Shown: piece after piece, positions 25,767 through 34,221 of the stretch | Layout: each line of letters begins with the position of its first letter | How positions within the stretch are numbered: the stretch's first letter is position 1 | Origin: Pseudaquabacterium terrae | GTDB lineage: Bacteria; Pseudomonadota; Gammaproteobacteria; Burkholderiales; Burkholderiaceae_C | Assembly (NCBI RefSeq): GCF_013266755.1 | Contig: NZ_JABRWJ010000003.1 | Location: 434,001 to 498,000, forward strand | Length of the DNA stretch: 64,000 nt | Direction: 5' to 3' | Translations under genes and position numbers: made by a program | The notes under the pieces: generated by a model | The model's database searches: none | Told to the model about the DNA's origin: nothing | Seen by the model: only the letters and a program-made list of their open reading frames with translations

Positions 25767-26675
25767 ATGGAGTTGCGGCATCTTCGCTACTTTGTCGCCC
25801 TGGCCGAGTGCCTCAGCTTCACGCGCGCCGCTGCGCGCGTGCACGTCACCCAGTCGACGCTGTCGCACCAGATCCGCCAACTGGAGGAACAGATCGGCCA
25901 GGCCCTGTTCGAGCGCATCGGCAAGAAGGTCGTCACGACCGAGGCCGGCCAGCTCTTCCTGGCCTACGCTGCCCGGGCGCTGAAAGAGGTGGATGCCGGC
26001 ATCGCGATGCTGCGGCCGGCGGCCGGCGACCTGACCGGCCGGGTGCGCGTGGGGGCCACGCACACCTTCAACATCGGGCTGATTCCCGAATGCGTGGCGC
26101 TGCTGCTGGCGCGGCACCCGACGGTGAAGGTCTGCATCGAGGAGCTGCCGGCCGACGACATCGGCGCCCAGCTGCACTCGGGCGATCTCGACATCGGCAT
26201 CGCCTACCGGCCCAACGGACCGACCGATCTGACCTTCGAGCCGCTCTACAACGAGGAAATGGTGCTGGTGGTGGCGGACACGCACCCGATGGCCGGGCGC
26301 CGGCGCATCCGCATGGTCGAACTTCACCAGCAGGCGCTGGTGCTGCTGCCCGCGCGCTTCACCACCCGCGCAATGCTCGACGAGTGCTTCGCCGCCTGCG
26401 GCGCCGAACCCTCGGTGGTGGCCGAGATGTCGACGGTCGCGCCGATGATCGGCCTCGTGCAGCGCGCGCCGGTGGGCACCATCGTCTCGGCCAACGCGGT
26501 GCCGGCGGAGCTGGCGGGCCTGCGCACGGTGCCGATCGAGAGCCCGACGCCGATTCGCACACCGGGGCTGCTGTGGCGCACGCAGGCGGCCAAGGCGCCC
26601 GTGGTTCAGGCATTCGCCGTCATCGTGCGCAAGACGGCGCTTCGCTTGCAAGCGCGAAAGAGAGCTGCGCAGTGA
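25767..26675 (+). CDS. LysR-family transcriptional regulator (CynR/CatR-like)
   Basis: A 302-residue LysR regulator. The HTH is in the first 60 residues (MELRHLRYFVALAECLSFTR, then AARVHVTQSTLSHQIRQLEE), and the effector-binding domain starts about residue 90 (GRVRVGATHTFNIGLIP). The ATG at 25767 is preceded by GAAAGGG. It is divergent from the transporter/dioxygenase operon and almost certainly controls it through the palindrome at 25724-25742, with a ring-cleavage product or imported acid as likely inducer. Confidence 0.9.
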   Translation: MELRHLRYFVALAECLSFTRAAARVHVTQSTLSHQIRQLEEQIGQALFERIGKKVVTTEAGQLFLAYAARALKEVDAGIAMLRPAAGDLTGRVRVGATHTFNIGLIPECVALLLARHPTVKVCIEELPADDIGAQLHSGDLDIGIAYRPNGPTDLTFEPLYNEEMVLVVADTHPMAGRRRIRMVELHQQALVLLPARFTTRAMLDECFAACGAEPSVVAEMSTVAPMIGLVQRAPVGTIVSANAVPAELAGLRTVPIESPTPIRTPGLLWRTQAAKAPVVQAFAVIVRKTALRLQARKRAAQ

Positions 26676-26800
26676 TCACCGCCGCCTTCGGCAGTCTCGC
26701 TCTGAATGCGCCGGGCAATTCTCATTGCCGCGTTCTGGCTACCGCGCACTGCGTTGTTCGTTGTTCAGTGGGCAGTGCAATCAATTCCACCTGCACGCAC

Positions 26801-26836
26801 AAAGCAAAAGGGGTTCAGCATCTCTGCTGAACCCCT
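26801..26836 (-). terminator. Rho-independent terminator of the tRNA-Lys operon
   Basis: On the minus strand an 11-bp perfect stem (GGGGTTCAGCA with TGCTGAACCCC, loop of 4) is followed by CTTTTGCTTT. It lies 12 bases past the 3' end of the first tRNA-Lys and ends that transcript. Confidence 0.88.
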
Positions 26837-26848
26837 GTCGCTTACCTA

Positions 26849-26924
26849 TGGTGGGCCCTGAGTGACTCGAACACTCGACCAACGGATTAAGAGTCCGCTG
26901 CTCTACCAACTGAGCTAAGAGCCC
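26849..26924 (-). tRNA. tRNA-Lys (anticodon CTT)
   Basis: A 76-nt cloverleaf including encoded CCA. The acceptor stem is GGGCTCT pairing with AGGGCCC (one G-T), the anticodon loop is CTCTTAA giving anticodon CTT (reads AAG), and the T-loop is TTCGAGT. It lies 33 bp after the second tRNA-Lys in the same transcript. Confidence 0.95.
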
Positions 26925-26957
26925 TGATTCTTTCCAACTGTACCGTGGCACCGTTGG

Positions 26958-27033
26958 TGGTGGGTTGTGCAGGATTCGAACCTGCGACCAACGGATTAAA
27001 AGTCCGCTGCTCTACCGACTGAGCTAACAACCC
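26958..27033 (-). tRNA. tRNA-Lys (anticodon TTT)
   Basis: A 76-nt cloverleaf including encoded CCA. The acceptor GGGTTGT pairs with ACAACCC, the anticodon loop is CTTTTAA giving anticodon TTT (reads AAA/AAG), and the T-loop is TTCGAAT. It is the promoter-proximal member of a two-tRNA operon; the anticodon arm is nearly the same as in its neighbour but the acceptor and T arms differ. Confidence 0.95.
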
Positions 27034-27066
27034 GGTAACTACGCTTTGCGAGCGGTAGAGCACGAC

Positions 27067-27094
27067 ATTCTAGCACGCACTTTTCGAGCCTCAA
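27067..27094 (-). promoter_or_regulatory. Sigma-70-like promoter of the tRNA-Lys operon
   Basis: On the minus strand TTGAGG (-35), 16 bases, TAGAAT (-10). Transcription would begin near 27060, about 27 bases before the mature tRNA. The same TAGAAT hexamer precedes the tRNA-Ala gene (40115-40120). Confidence 0.6.
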
Positions 27095-27106
27095 GTGCCG
27101 CGGCGA

Positions 27107-27871
27107 TCATTCGATGCATTGGCGCAGCACTTCGCCGGCCGCGACGAAGCCGAAGGTGGCCGTGACCATCACGCTCGAACCATAGCCATGGCAGTTCAGG
27201 CTGCCGTCGCCGGCATCGAGCTCGCAGGCGGCATCGGCCGGCGCGCGCACGTTCTCGCGCGAGAACACGCAAGCCACCCCGATGCGCCCCTGCCGCGGCG
27301 CCCCCTGCTTGCGCAGGCGCTGGCGCAGCGATGCCAGCAGCGGGTCGTGCGTAACGTCGGACAGATCGGCCACCTCGACGCGCTGCGCGGCCTGCTTGCC
27401 CCCGGCCGCGCCGGCGCTGACGAAGGCGATGCGCTGCTCGAGCGCCCACGCGGCGAGCGCGAGTTTCGCGTAGCTCTGGTCGCAGGCGTCGACCACGGCA
27501 TCGACCGGCGTGGGCAGCAGCGCCGGCCAGTTGGCGGGCGTCGCGAACTCCTCGACCGCGTGGACGATGCAGGCGGGATGGATGTCGGCGATGCGTTGCC
27601 GCAGCGCCTCGGCCTTGGCCATGCCGAGCGTGCTGCCCAGCGCCTGCACCTGGCGATTGACGTTCGACTCGGCGACATGATCGAGGTCGATCAGCGTGAG
27701 CTCGGCGACCCCGCTGCGCGCGAGCGCCTCGACCGTCCACGAACCGACCCCGCCGAGCCCGACCACGGCGATGCGCGCCGCGCGCACGCGCGCATAACCG
27801 GCCTCGCCATACAGGCGGCGCAGGCCGCCGAAGCGGCGCTCGAGATCGGCCTCGTCGATGACCACGCTCAT
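27107..27871 (-). CDS. tcdA: tRNA threonylcarbamoyladenosine dehydratase (TcdA/CsdL)
   Basis: A 254-residue E1-like enzyme that uses ATP to cyclise the t6A37 modification of ANN-reading tRNAs to ct6A. The Rossmann motif is VVGLGGVGSWTVEALARSG, followed by LIDLDHVAESNVNRQ and VVDACDQ, all characteristic of the family. The C-terminus has YGSSVMVTATFGF. It lies 73 bp downstream of, and on the same strand as, the region before the tRNA-Lys genes, a fitting though possibly chance neighbourhood, since tRNA-Lys is itself a t6A substrate. The start overlaps the end of the YeeE gene. Confidence 0.9.
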   Translation of the reverse strand: MSVVIDEADLERRFGGLRRLYGEAGYARVRAARIAVVGLGGVGSWTVEALARSGVAELTLIDLDHVAESNVNRQVQALGSTLGMAKAEALRQRIADIHPACIVHAVEEFATPANWPALLPTPVDAVVDACDQSYAKLALAAWALEQRIAFVSAGAAGGKQAAQRVEVADLSDVTHDPLLASLRQRLRKQGAPRQGRIGVACVFSRENVRAPADAACELDAGDGSLNCHGYGSSVMVTATFGFVAAGEVLRQCIE

Positions 27872-28998
27872 GCCTGCCGCTCGATGCGCCAGACCTGCCA
27901 GCGCAACGCGCCGACCGCCCCGGCGATGATCGATGCCAGCGCGACGAAGCTGCCGATCGACAGCGTCGAGACGCCCGACAGGCCCTGCCCGATCGTGCAG
28001 CCCAGCGCCGTGACGCCGCCGATGCCCATCAGCAGCGCGCCGACCACGTGGTTCGCGGTGTCCTCGACGCCGCGAAAACCTTCCCACCGAAAGCTGCGTC
28101 CGACGAGTGCGACCGCTGCGCTGCCGAGCACGACGCCGGCCACGATCACGATGCCCTGCGTCAGCAGCTTGGTCTTGTCGCTGAAGAACAGCAGCCAGTC
28201 GACGCTGTAGGCGAGCGGCGCGACGAAGCTGAAGGCCTCCATGCGCTGCGAATTGGTCGCCAGGAAGGTCGGCTCCAGCGTCTGCGGATGCTCTGGCACG
28301 AAGCCCAGCCGCCCCGACACCCACCATGCCGCGACGATCACCCCGCCGATGCCGAGGCCACCGACCAGCACGTCGGGCGAGCGACCTTCGCTGCGCATCA
28401 GCACCCAGGCCGCGAGCGCGCCGCCGAACAGCAGGCCGAGCCAGCCGGCATGCTGCGCGGCGCTGCCGCCGAACGCCGCCGCCACCAGCGACGGCAGGTC
28501 CTGCCCCGCCGCCGGCAGCGCCCAGCGCACGCTGTCGACCGTGTTGACGCGCAGCACCGCGGTGATGCCCTTGAGCGTCGCGAAGGCGGCGAGCGCGAGC
28601 ACGATGAAGACCATCAGCGATTTGAGATTGCCGCCGCCGATGCGCACCAGCGTCTTGCTGCCGCAGCCCGACGCCAGCACCATGCCGAAGCCGAACATCA
28701 GCCCGCCGACGATCTGCGACAGCCACAGCCAGAGCGGCGGGGCATACAGGCTGTCGGCCGCACGCAGCCAGCCGAGCGCGACCATCGCGTTGAAACCCAG
28801 CATCGCGACGGCGATGGCCAGCACCCACATGCGCATGCGCGACCAGTCGCCGATGTTGACGATGTCGGCCACTGCGCCCATCGTGCAGAAGTGCGTGCGC
28901 TGGGCGATCGCGCCGAACAGCAGGCCCAGGCCGAAGGCCGCCCACAGCACCTGGGTGCCGAGCGACAGCAGCTCGGCATCGCTCAACATCGCCAACAT
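27868..28998 (-). CDS. YeeE/YedE-family membrane protein (sulfur-compound transport)
   Basis: A 376-residue polytopic inner-membrane protein with about nine or ten hydrophobic segments. It has the family's Cys-containing motifs: TMGAVADI after HFC near residue 40, GMVLASGCGSKTLVRIGGGN and GVTALGCTIGQGLSG. Related YeeE/TsuA proteins import thiosulfate through conserved cysteines. ATG 28998 shares a base with the upstream stop (TGATG). It lies between cpoB and tcdA and could be cotranscribed with the tol-pal genes. Confidence 0.82.
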   Translation of the reverse strand: MLAMLSDAELLSLGTQVLWAAFGLGLLFGAIAQRTHFCTMGAVADIVNIGDWSRMRMWVLAIAVAMLGFNAMVALGWLRAADSLYAPPLWLWLSQIVGGLMFGFGMVLASGCGSKTLVRIGGGNLKSLMVFIVLALAAFATLKGITAVLRVNTVDSVRWALPAAGQDLPSLVAAAFGGSAAQHAGWLGLLFGGALAAWVLMRSEGRSPDVLVGGLGIGGVIVAAWWVSGRLGFVPEHPQTLEPTFLATNSQRMEAFSFVAPLAYSVDWLLFFSDKTKLLTQGIVIVAGVVLGSAAVALVGRSFRWEGFRGVEDTANHVVGALLMGIGGVTALGCTIGQGLSGVSTLSIGSFVALASIIAGAVGALRWQVWRIERQA

Positions 28999-29822
28999 CA
29001 CCCCTTCAGGGACCCGAGGCGCTCACGTCCGGCGGCAGCGGCTTCCGATTTCGGATAACTCTTCAGAAGATCGTCCAGCGTGCGGCGGGCGGCCTTGACG
29101 TCCTTCATCTCGACCTGGCAGTTGGCAATCGCCAGCAGGGCCTCGGCGGCGCGCGGATGGTCGGGCGCGGCGGCGACGAGCGCACGGAAAACGGCAATCG
29201 CCTCCTTGTAGTCGCGCTTGCCGTACAGGGCGTTGCCGAGCCAGAAGCGCGCCGAATCAAGGTAGCCGCTGGTCGGATAACGCCGGATGAACGCGGCCAG
29301 CGTGGCCGCGGACTTGTCGAAGTCGCCGGTGCGCAGCACCGCGACGGCCTCTTCGTAGGCGCGGCGCTCCTCGGGCTCGACGAGGAAGTCCTTGCCGTCG
29401 ACCGACACCGGCTGCGGCTCGATCTTGCGCAAGCGCTCCTCGAGCACGTTGACACCTTCGCGCTGGCGCTTCTGCAGCTCGGCGACGTCGCGTTGCATCT
29501 GCTCCTGCACGCCGCGCAGCCGCGCGAGCTCGCCGCGCTGCGCCTCGATCAGCGTGTTCAGCTCGACCAGGCTGCGGCGCAGCTGTTCCAGCGCCTGCGT
29601 CTGCCCGGCCACCAGCTCGGCCATGCGGGCCTTCGCCGCATCGTCGCTGGCCTGGATGCGGGCCCGCAGGTCGAGGATCGCCTTGCGCGCCTCGTCGTCC
29701 TCGAACAGCGCAGCACGGGCAGGGCCGGCGGCGCCGAACGCGCCGGCCAGCAGCACCGGCAGCAGCGCATGCCGCAGCCGGCCGGTGCGGCCGGCCCGGC
29801 GCTGCGCGTCGAACCACGACAC
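28998..29822 (-). CDS. cpoB: Cell division coordinator CpoB (YbgF)
   Basis: A 274-residue periplasmic protein linking peptidoglycan synthesis to Tol-Pal constriction of the outer membrane. There is a signal peptide ending AARAALF-like at ~38, a coiled-coil of about residues 50-130 (rich in Gln, Glu, Leu and Arg: trimerisation domain) and C-terminal TPR repeats (YEEAVAVLRTGDFDKSAATL, then RFWLGNALYGKRDYKEAIAVF and RAAEALLAIANCQVEM). It starts with GTG one base after the pal stop codon, showing coupling. Order tolB-pal-cpoB is the standard one. Confidence 0.92.
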   Translation of the reverse strand: MSWFDAQRRAGRTGRLRHALLPVLLAGAFGAAGPARAALFEDDEARKAILDLRARIQASDDAAKARMAELVAGQTQALEQLRRSLVELNTLIEAQRGELARLRGVQEQMQRDVAELQKRQREGVNVLEERLRKIEPQPVSVDGKDFLVEPEERRAYEEAVAVLRTGDFDKSAATLAAFIRRYPTSGYLDSARFWLGNALYGKRDYKEAIAVFRALVAAAPDHPRAAEALLAIANCQVEMKDVKAARRTLDDLLKSYPKSEAAAAGRERLGSLKG

Positions 29823-29823
29823 C

Positions 29824-30378
29824 TCAGCGATCCTTCAGCTCGGCGCGGCGGTTCTTGGCCCAGGACGATTCGTCATGCCCCTCGACGACCGGGCGCTCCT
29901 TGCCGAAGCTCACTGCCTCGAGCTGCGCGTCGGTCGCGCCGAGCAGCGCGAGCGACTTGGCCACCGCCTCGGCGCGCTTCTGGCCCAGCGCCAGGTTGTA
30001 CTCGCGGCCGCCGCGCTCGTCGGTGTGGCCCTCGATGGTCATGCGCTTGCCCTTGTTCGTCGCCAGCACCTTGGCATGCGATTCGATCAGCGGGCGGAAG
30101 TCTTCCTTGACGGTGAAGCTGTCGAAATCGAAATAGACGAGGCGCCCCAGGTTGGCCGCGGACACGGTGCCGCCGGGGATCGTGACCGGCGTGACGCTCG
30201 AGGAGCCGCTGGGCCCGGTTGCCGCGGCGCGGGGCGTCGTGCTGGTGGTGCCGCTGCCGGTGCGCGATTCGACCGGCGCCTGGTCGTCGAGCTTGACGCT
30301 CGAGCCGCAGCCGGCCAGGAGGGCAGCTACGGCGGCGACGGCGGCACACAAGGTGGTGGTGCGGAGGGCATGCATCAT
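29824..30378 (-). CDS. pal: Peptidoglycan-associated lipoprotein Pal
   Basis: A 184-residue outer-membrane lipoprotein. The signal peptide ends in lipobox LLAGC (Cys about residue 24), followed by a Ser/Thr-rich linker and an OmpA-like peptidoglycan-binding domain (LVYFDFDSFTVKEDF, IEGHTDERGGREYNLALGQKRAEAV). AGGAG is well spaced before ATG 30378. It lies between tolB and cpoB. Confidence 0.95.
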   Translation of the reverse strand: MMHALRTTTLCAAVAAVAALLAGCGSSVKLDDQAPVESRTGSGTTSTTPRAAATGPSGSSSVTPVTIPGGTVSAANLGRLVYFDFDSFTVKEDFRPLIESHAKVLATNKGKRMTIEGHTDERGGREYNLALGQKRAEAVAKSLALLGATDAQLEAVSFGKERPVVEGHDESSWAKNRRAELKDR

Positions 30379-30427
30379 GGACTGCTCCTTGGCTGTGGGT
30401 CGGTGACCCGGTGAACTGCGCTGCAAG

Positions 30428-31711
30428 TCAGCGATTGAAAGGCCCCCAGGCCGGCTCGCGCACGTCGACGCCGGTCGATAACAAGCGTGTGCGAATCTTG
30501 CCATCCAGGGTGGTCGTCATCAACACGTCGCGGCCTTGCGCCCGGGTGGCGTACATCAGCAGGCGGCCATTGGGCGCAAAGCTCGGGCTTTCGTCCTCGG
30601 TGGTGTCGCTGACGGCAACCGGCGTGCCGCCGCCCATGTCGAGCACCATGACGCGGAAGGCGTTGCCGTTGTCGCGCGCCACGTAGGCGAGCGTGCGGCC
30701 GTCGGGGCTGACCGCCGGGCTGATGTTGTAGCCGCCGGTGAAGGTGACGCGGTCGGCAGCGCCGCCGCCGGCCGACATGCGGTAGATCTGCGGGCTGCCG
30801 CCGCGATCGCTGACGAAGTAGAGCGTCTGGCCGTCGGGCGCGAACACGGCTTCGGTGTCGATCGCGCTGGTGGTCGTCAGGCGACGCGGCTCGCCGCCGC
30901 CGGCGTCCATCATGTACAGCTGCGAGATGCGATCGCGCGACAGCGTGACCGCCAGGCGCTTGCCGTCCGGCGACCAGGCCGGCGCGCTGTTCGAGCCGCG
31001 GAAATTGGCCAGCCGGCGCCGCTCGCCCGACTGCACGTCGTGCACCATGACGACGGCCTTCTGGTCCTCGAACGAGACGTAGGCCAGCTGCCGCCCATCG
31101 GGCGACCAGGCCGGCGAGATGATCGAGTGCGGGCTGGTCAGCGGCACCTTGCCGCCCTCGCCGTCGGCATCGGTGATGTGCAGCCGGTAGACGCCCGAGG
31201 CCCGCGTGACGTAGGCGATGCGGGTCGCGTTGACGCCGCGCTCGCCGGTCAGCTTCTCGTGGATCGCATCGGCGATGCGGTGCGCGGCCAGCCGCAGGTC
31301 GCCTTCGGCGACGGCGTAGGCCTGGCCCAGCAGCTCCTGGCCCTTGACGACGTCCCACAGCTTGAAGCGGATGTCGAAGCGGCCATCGGGCAGCCGGGTG
31401 ACCGAGCCGGCGACCAGCGCATCGGCGGCGCGGCCGCGCCAGTCGCCGAATTCCGGCGCGCTGCGCTCGTCGAGCACGCCGCTGGAATCGACGATGCGGA
31501 ACAGGCCGCTGCGTTCGAGGTCGGCGCGCACGATCATCGAGATCGGCTGGCCGCTGCGGTCCTCTTCGCGGAAGCGGGTGACCGCCACCGGCAGCTGCGT
31601 CGCGCCGATGCCGGAGATCTCGACGCGGAACTGCGCGAGCGCCGCGGGCGACAGCGGCAGGCCGAGACCGGCGGCCAGGGCCGCGTTGAAACGTCGTCGT
31701 TGGATGCGCAT
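30428..31711 (-). CDS. tolB: Tol-Pal system protein TolB
   Basis: A 427-residue periplasmic protein. The signal peptide (MRIQRRRFNAALAAGLGL) has three arginines before the hydrophobic core. There is an N-terminal domain with FRVEISGIGATQLPVAV, then a six-bladed beta-propeller built of repeats such as ISPAWSPDGRQLAYVSF, APAWSPDGKRLAV and ISPAVSPDGRTLAYV. ATG 31711 was chosen because it begins the signal peptide; the frame is open for 16 more codons upstream. tolQ, tolR and tolA are not upstream; an esterase gene is there instead. Confidence 0.94.
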   Translation of the reverse strand: MRIQRRRFNAALAAGLGLPLSPAALAQFRVEISGIGATQLPVAVTRFREEDRSGQPISMIVRADLERSGLFRIVDSSGVLDERSAPEFGDWRGRAADALVAGSVTRLPDGRFDIRFKLWDVVKGQELLGQAYAVAEGDLRLAAHRIADAIHEKLTGERGVNATRIAYVTRASGVYRLHITDADGEGGKVPLTSPHSIISPAWSPDGRQLAYVSFEDQKAVVMVHDVQSGERRRLANFRGSNSAPAWSPDGKRLAVTLSRDRISQLYMMDAGGGEPRRLTTTSAIDTEAVFAPDGQTLYFVSDRGGSPQIYRMSAGGGAADRVTFTGGYNISPAVSPDGRTLAYVARDNGNAFRVMVLDMGGGTPVAVSDTTEDESPSFAPNGRLLMYATRAQGRDVLMTTTLDGKIRTRLLSTGVDVREPAWGPFNR

Positions 31712-31792
31712 CGGGGAAGATGGAGTCGATGAGGACCCTGGGGTTCCGTGGCGGGGCATTGTAGGCAGCGGATCTCGGTGCCTTGACCGGGT

Positions 31793-32722
31793 TCAGCCGA
31801 GGTGCCGCCGCAGGGCGGCCGCGCACAGATCAACGGCCGTGCGGGCTTCATCGATGACGCGGCCCATCGTCAGGAAGCCATGGATCTGGCGCTCGAAGCA
31901 GATGTACTGCGTCGGCGTGCCGGCGGCCGACAAGGCATCGGCGTACTGGCGGCCCTCGTCGCGCAGCGGATCGAAGCCGGCGGTCAGCACCAGCGCCGGG
32001 GGCAGCCGCGACAGGTCCAGCTGCAGCAGCGGCGAGGCACGCCAGTCGGGCCAGTCGCGCTCGTCGAGGTAGTGGCCGCGGAAGTAGGCGACCGTCTCGC
32101 GCGTCAGCAGGTAGCCGGTGCCGTTGCTGGTGTGCGAGGGCGCGATCGCGCGCTGGTCGGTGGCCGGGTAGACCAGCAGCTGCAGCCGCGGCGCCGGCGT
32201 GGCGCCGCCGCGCAGCGCGATGGCCACCACCGCGGCCAGGTTGCCGCCGGCGCTGTCGCCGCCGAGGGCCAGCCGGCCGGCGTCGAGCCCGAGCGTGTCG
32301 GCCCCGGCCTGCAGCCAGCGTGTCGCGGCGATCGCATCGTCGACGGCGGCGGGGAAGCGGTGCTCGGGTGCGCGCCGGTAGTCGACCGCGACGACCGCGC
32401 AGCGGCCACCCACGGCCAGCTCGCGGCACAACACGTCATGCGTGTCCAGATCACCGATGGTCCAGCCGCCGCCGTGGAAGTAGACGAGCACCGGGGCCCG
32501 CGCCGGCAGCCCGGCCGGGCGATACAACCTCAGCGGCACCGGTCCGGTCGGTGTCGCGGCGCTCAGATCGCGCACTTCCGCCAGGGCCGGCGGATCGGGC
32601 TGCGTGAAGAAGCGGCGCTCACGGTAGATGCGGCGCGCTTCGTCGGGTGACAACAGGTGCGTCGGCGGCACGCCGCGGGTGGCGATCAGGTCCAGCAGTC
32701 CACGGGCTTGTGGGTCGAGCAT
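31793..32722 (-). CDS. Alpha/beta hydrolase, hormone-sensitive-lipase family esterase
   Basis: A 309-residue esterase/lipase. The oxyanion motif is YFHGGGWTIGD, the nucleophile elbow is GGDSAGGNLAAV, and the acid and base are in LTAGFDPLRDEG and RQIHGFLTMG. All residues of the catalytic triad are present. It is divergent from a MarR-GNAT fusion gene that probably regulates it through the dyad at 32773-32794. It sits where tolA would be expected upstream of tolB, 81 bp from it, on the same strand. Confidence 0.88.
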   Translation of the reverse strand: MLDPQARGLLDLIATRGVPPTHLLSPDEARRIYRERRFFTQPDPPALAEVRDLSAATPTGPVPLRLYRPAGLPARAPVLVYFHGGGWTIGDLDTHDVLCRELAVGGRCAVVAVDYRRAPEHRFPAAVDDAIAATRWLQAGADTLGLDAGRLALGGDSAGGNLAAVVAIALRGGATPAPRLQLLVYPATDQRAIAPSHTSNGTGYLLTRETVAYFRGHYLDERDWPDWRASPLLQLDLSRLPPALVLTAGFDPLRDEGRQYADALSAAGTPTQYICFERQIHGFLTMGRVIDEARTAVDLCAAALRRHLG

Positions 32723-32772
32723 CAGGGGCCTCCTCGTCTGCCGGCGCAGTGTAGTCGGCGAGATCCTTGCCT

Positions 32773-32794
32773 TTGGCAACCATATTGTTGACAA
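32773..32794. promoter_or_regulatory. MarR-type operator candidate
   Basis: TTGGCAAC, CATATT, GTTGACAA is a 22-bp dyad with 7 of 8 pairs matching. It ends 7 bp before the MarR-GNAT start in the 79-bp gap to the divergent esterase. Size and A/T-rich centre fit MarR operators. Confidence 0.6.
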
Positions 32795-32801
32795 TGCGCC
32801 G

Positions 32802-33800
32802 ATGGACACCGCAGCCACCCTCCCGCCGCCGGCCGATGAACGGGTCGCCGCGCTGCGCGGCTTCAATCGTTTCTACACCCGTCGCATCGGCGTGCTGCAT
32901 GAGCGGCTGCTCGGCACCGGCTTCGGCCTGGCCGAGTCGCGCGTGTTGTGGGAGCTGGCGCACCTGGATGCCGGCTCGCCCGGCATCAGCGCCGCGGCGC
33001 TGGCGCGCGAGCTCGATCTCGATCCCGGCTACCTGAGCCGGCTGCTCAAGGGCATGAAGTCACGCAAGCTGCTGCGCACGCAAGGTGCCGACGCGGACGC
33101 CCGGCAGCAGTTGCTGTCGCTGACCGCCGCCGGCCGGCGGGCGTTCGCGCCGCTGGACACGCGCTCGCAGGCGCAGATGGGCGAGCTGCTCGCTGCGCTG
33201 CCCGAGGCCGAGCAGCGCCGCCTGCTGCAGTCGATGCAGACGATCGAAGCGCTGCTCGGCGAGCGGCCGGTCGACCGGCCGCCCTACCTGCTGCGCGCGC
33301 ACCGGCCCGGCGACATCGGCTGGGTGATCGCGCGCCATGGCGCGATCTATGCCGACGAGTACCACTGGGACCTGCGCTTCGAGGCGCTGGTGGCGCGCAT
33401 CGCGGCGCAGTTCGTCGAGCGCTTCGACGCCCGGCGCGAGGCCTGCTGGATCGCCGAGCGGCCGCTGGCGCTGGGCCAGGGCGAGAACCTCGGCTGCGTG
33501 TTCCTCGTGCAGGCGCGGCGCGATGACATCGGCGAGGTCGAGCCGGGCGTCGCGCAACTGCGGCTGCTGCTGGTCGAGCCGTCGGCGCGCGGCATGGGCG
33601 TCGGCGCGCGGCTGGTCGCGGAATGCGAGCGCTTCGCGCGCCAGGCCGGCTACCAGCGTATCCGGCTGTGGACGCAGAGCAACCTGCTCGCCGCCCGTGC
33701 GATCTACGCGAAAGCCGGCTACCAGCTCACGGGCACCGAGCCGCACCACAGCTTCGGGCAGGACCTGGTCGCCGAGGTCTGGGAGCGCGCGCTTGGCTGA
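32802..33800 (+). CDS. MarR-GNAT fusion protein
   Basis: A 332-residue protein joining a MarR-type winged helix (residues ~15-150: [20 protein letters not shown] then [11 protein letters not shown]) to a GNAT acetyltransferase (~165-330: [25 protein letters not shown], then [22 protein letters not shown]). Such fusions occur in many proteobacteria and may couple acetylation of a small molecule to gene control. It is divergent from an esterase gene with an operator-like dyad between, and overlaps the next gene by 8 bp. Confidence 0.87.
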   Translation: MDTAATLPPPADERVAALRGFNRFYTRRIGVLHERLLGTGFGLAESRVLWELAHLDAGSPGISAAALARELDLDPGYLSRLLKGMKSRKLLRTQGADADARQQLLSLTAAGRRAFAPLDTRSQAQMGELLAALPEAEQRRLLQSMQTIEALLGERPVDRPPYLLRAHRPGDIGWVIARHGAIYADEYHWDLRFEALVARIAAQFVERFDARREACWIAERPLALGQGENLGCVFLVQARRDDIGEVEPGVAQLRLLLVEPSARGMGVGARLVAECERFARQAGYQRIRLWTQSNLLAARAIYAKAGYQLTGTEPHHSFGQDLVAEVWERALG

Positions 33801-34221
33801 TGCGAACGCCGACGCGGCGCCCTGCCCCTGCGGTCGTCCGGCGGATTACGCGCACTGCTGTGGTCGGTGGCATGGCGGCGCGCTGCGGCTGCAGGCGCCC
33901 GACGCGGAGAGCCTGATGCGCTCGCGCTACAGCGCCTTCGTGCGCAGCGATGCCGCCTACCTGCTCGACACCTGGCATCCGTCGACCCGCCCATCCACGC
34001 TGGCGCTCGAGCCCGGCCTGCGCTGGCTCGGCCTCGAGGTCAAGCGCCACCGGCCCGACGGCGATGCGCGCGCGATCGTCGAATTCGTCGCCCGCAGCAA
34101 GCAAGGCGGCCGCGCGCACCGGCTGCACGAGCTCAGCCGCTTCGTGCGCGAGGACGGGCGCTGGTTCTACGTCGACGCCCTCGCCGACCCCGCCGCCGAT
34201 CAGCCGAAGCGCACCGCGTAG
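33793..34221 (+). CDS. YchJ-family (UPF0225) SEC-C motif protein
   Basis: A 142-residue protein. It begins with a zinc-binding SEC-C-like motif ([17 protein letters not shown]), then the YchJ core [26 protein letters not shown] and [18 protein letters not shown]. The start is probably TTG 33793, overlapping the previous stop, with GGGAG seven bases upstream; no ATG in this frame gives the full Cys motif. It converges with and overlaps the next gene (34200) by 22 bp. Molecular role unknown. Confidence 0.82.
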   Translation: MADANADAAPCPCGRPADYAHCCGRWHGGALRLQAPDAESLMRSRYSAFVRSDAAYLLDTWHPSTRPSTLALEPGLRWLGLEVKRHRPDGDARAIVEFVARSKQGGRAHRLHELSRFVREDGRWFYVDALADPAADQPKRTA

